From NCBI GenBank assembly GCA_030147425.1, contig JASKZW010000136.1:1-7150 (forward strand): DNA of 7,150 bases. The letters run 5' to 3'. Below are positions 6,205-7,150 of this stretch, one piece after another. How positions within the stretch are numbered: position 1 is the first letter of the stretch; each line of letters begins with the position of its first letter. Made by a program: the position numbers and the translations under genes. Origin of the DNA: Tissierellales bacterium. GTDB taxonomy: Bacteria > Bacillota_A > Clostridia > Tissierellales > JASKZW01. The notes beneath the pieces were generated by a model. It saw nothing but the letters and a program-made list of their open reading frames with translations. It was not told the origin of the DNA and did no database searches.

Positions 6205-6208
6205 GTGA
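6203..6208 (+). promoter_or_regulatory. Ribosome binding site of fabK
   Basis: AGGTGA begins within the fabH TAG stop and lies 3 bases before the ATG at 6212. It matches the 3' half of an extended AGGAGGTGA Shine-Dalgarno sequence, which explains the short apparent spacing. Confidence 0.65.
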
Positions 6209-6211
6209 CTT

Positions 6212-7144
6212 ATGAAATTAGATAAATTATTAAATATAAAATATCCAATAATACAGGGTGGTATGGCAAATATATCAGATGGATTATTTGCCAGCCAGGT
6301 TTCAGAGGCTGGGGCCTTAGGAGTTATTGGATCTGGGGCTATGGATGCAGAGGAATTAGCGAGGGAGATTGATATTTGTAGGGAGCATACAGACAAAAGC
6401 TTTGCTGTAAATCTCATTATGCTTAATCCTAAAATAGATAGCTTAATAGATCTTGTAATAGAAAAAAAGGTTGAACTGGTAACTACAGGGGCAGGAAATC
6501 CAGGTAAATATATGGATAGACTAAAGAAAGCTGGAATAAAGGTTTTTCCCATAGTTCCTTCCTTAACCCTAGCTAAAAGATTGGCCCGCTATGATATAGA
6601 TGGACTTATAGTAGAAGGGCGGGAGGCTGGGGGCCATGTAGGTAATATGACTAGTTTTTCCTTGATTCCTGAAATTGCTGAGGCTATAGACTTACCTATT
6701 ATAGCAGCAGGAGGCATTGGATCAGGGAAGCATATTTTAGCAGCCCAGGTTTTAGGGGCTAGTGGTGTCCAGATAGGTAGTTTATTTTTAGGGACAGAAG
6801 AGTGTCCTATTAGCAAGAACTATAAGGAGCTTTTACTTAAAAAAGAAAGTAAGGACATTATAACCATAGGAGATATAGCTGCCTATCCTACAAATTTAAT
6901 AAAAAATAAGAAAACTAGACTTTATAGGAAAAGGGAGAAGGCTGGAGCCTCTAAGGTGGATTTGGAAAAGTATATGCTAGGAAGTCTTAGGCTGGCAGTG
7001 GAAAAAGGGGATTTAGAGGAAGGTGCCTTTATGGCAGGTTTGTCCATATCTTATATAAGGGAGATTCTAACTATAAGGGACTTATTAGAAAAGTTAGATA
7101 GGGAATATAAAAAGGAGTTGGCTAGGATAAATGGAGATGATTAG
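6212..7144 (+). CDS. fabK: FMN-dependent enoyl-ACP reductase II
   Basis: FabK reduces trans-2-enoyl-ACP, the last step of each elongation cycle, with FMN and NAD(P)H. The 310-residue length fits the family (about 310-325), and the fold is that of nitronate monooxygenase-like TIM barrels. Motifs are YPIIQGGMANISDG (11-24), TTGAGNPGKYMDRLKKAGI (91-109), VEGREAGGHVGNMTS (134-148) with the catalytic-type His142, the phosphate-binding AAGGIGSGKHI (165-175), GASGVQIGSLFLGTEE (182-197) and SKNYKE (201-206). The GAGNP and EAGGHxG signatures, plus the fab context, favour FabK over a nitronate monooxygenase. FabK enzymes are intrinsically insensitive to triclosan. The gene starts 7 bases after fabH and its end overlaps the probable fabD start. 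It uses a few CGC/CGG arginine codons that are otherwise almost absent here; I would not read transfer into that. Confidence 0.94.
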   Translation: MKLDKLLNIKYPIIQGGMANISDGLFASQVSEAGALGVIGSGAMDAEELAREIDICREHTDKSFAVNLIMLNPKIDSLIDLVIEKKVELVTTGAGNPGKYMDRLKKAGIKVFPIVPSLTLAKRLARYDIDGLIVEGREAGGHVGNMTSFSLIPEIAEAIDLPIIAAGGIGSGKHILAAQVLGASGVQIGSLFLGTEECPISKNYKELLLKKESKDIITIGDIAAYPTNLIKNKKTRLYRKREKAGASKVDLEKYMLGSLRLAVEKGDLEEGAFMAGLSISYIREILTIRDLLEKLDREYKKELARINGDD

Positions 7145-7150
7145 TTTAGC
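7137..7150 (+). CDS. fabD: Start of next gene, probably malonyl-CoA:ACP transacylase (5' fragment)
   Basis: ATG ATT AGT TTA GC opens a frame encoding M-I-S-L-A and runs off the right edge. The ATG overlaps the fabK stop by 8 bases (ATGATTAG), the same type of overlap as accB-accC and accC-accD. AGGA at 7124-7127 lies 9 bases upstream; an in-frame ATG at 7131 is an alternative. FabD proteins typically begin MxxAFLFPGQG, and fabD commonly follows fabK in clostridial clusters, so fabD is the best guess. Five codons cannot prove it. Confidence 0.45.

Noticed and set aside
6190..6552. 120-codon open frame on the minus strand opposite fabH end and fabK start
   Set aside because: It lies opposite well-conserved fabK sequence, has no recognisable family or ribosome binding site, and its composition is that expected of an antisense shadow.
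6212..7144. Nitronate monooxygenase instead of FabK
   Set aside because: The two share a fold, but the GAGNP and EAGGHxG motifs and placement directly after fabH in a fatty acid operon favour enoyl-ACP reductase.

Overview
This window looks like a chromosomal segment from a low-GC Gram-positive anaerobe (Bacillota, Clostridia/Tissierellia type). The basis is strong AT bias, near-exclusive AGA/AGG arginine codons, heavy ATA/TTA/CTA use, GGAGG-type ribosome binding sites, and an FMN-dependent FabK instead of FabI. The genus cannot be fixed from the sequence alone; a Peptoniphilaceae-like or related clostridial lineage is an inference.

Left part (1-1435, minus strand): a two-gene unit reads leftwards. 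A MarR-family regulator (989-1435) is followed directly, TAA then ATG with no gap, by a MATE-family multidrug efflux transporter. The transporter's last roughly 120 residues lie beyond the left edge.

Control region (1436-1611): 176 bases between divergent transcripts. It holds two back-to-back sigma-A type promoters, each with a perfect TTGACA -35 box. On the marR side, a near-perfect 18-bp palindrome (TAGTTAGA-AA-TCTAACTA) covers the predicted transcription start and is the best operator candidate in the window. A 9-bp piece of this operator region recurs at the -35 box of the acpP promoter, so one MarR protein may control both directions.

Right part (1612-7150, plus strand): a tightly packed type II fatty acid synthesis operon, acpP-accB-accC-accD-accA-fabH-fabK, with the likely first codons of fabD at the right edge. 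Junctions range from a 20-nt overlap to a 7-nt gap. The four acc products make acetyl-CoA carboxylase: AccB carries biotin, AccC carboxylates it, and AccD/AccA move the carboxyl to acetyl-CoA to give malonyl-CoA. FabD, if present, loads malonyl onto AcpP. FabH condenses acetyl-CoA with malonyl-ACP to start chains, and FabK does the last reduction of each cycle. FabF, FabG and FabZ are not in the window and probably lie downstream.

Most of the window is ordinary housekeeping. The points worth a second look are the shared MarR/efflux/fatty-acid control region, the unusual gene order, the Shine-Dalgarno sites buried in upstream codons (including a probable TTG start for fabH inside accA), and an apparent excess of the tetranucleotide CTAG. 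I see no new defence, mobile or RNA system here.
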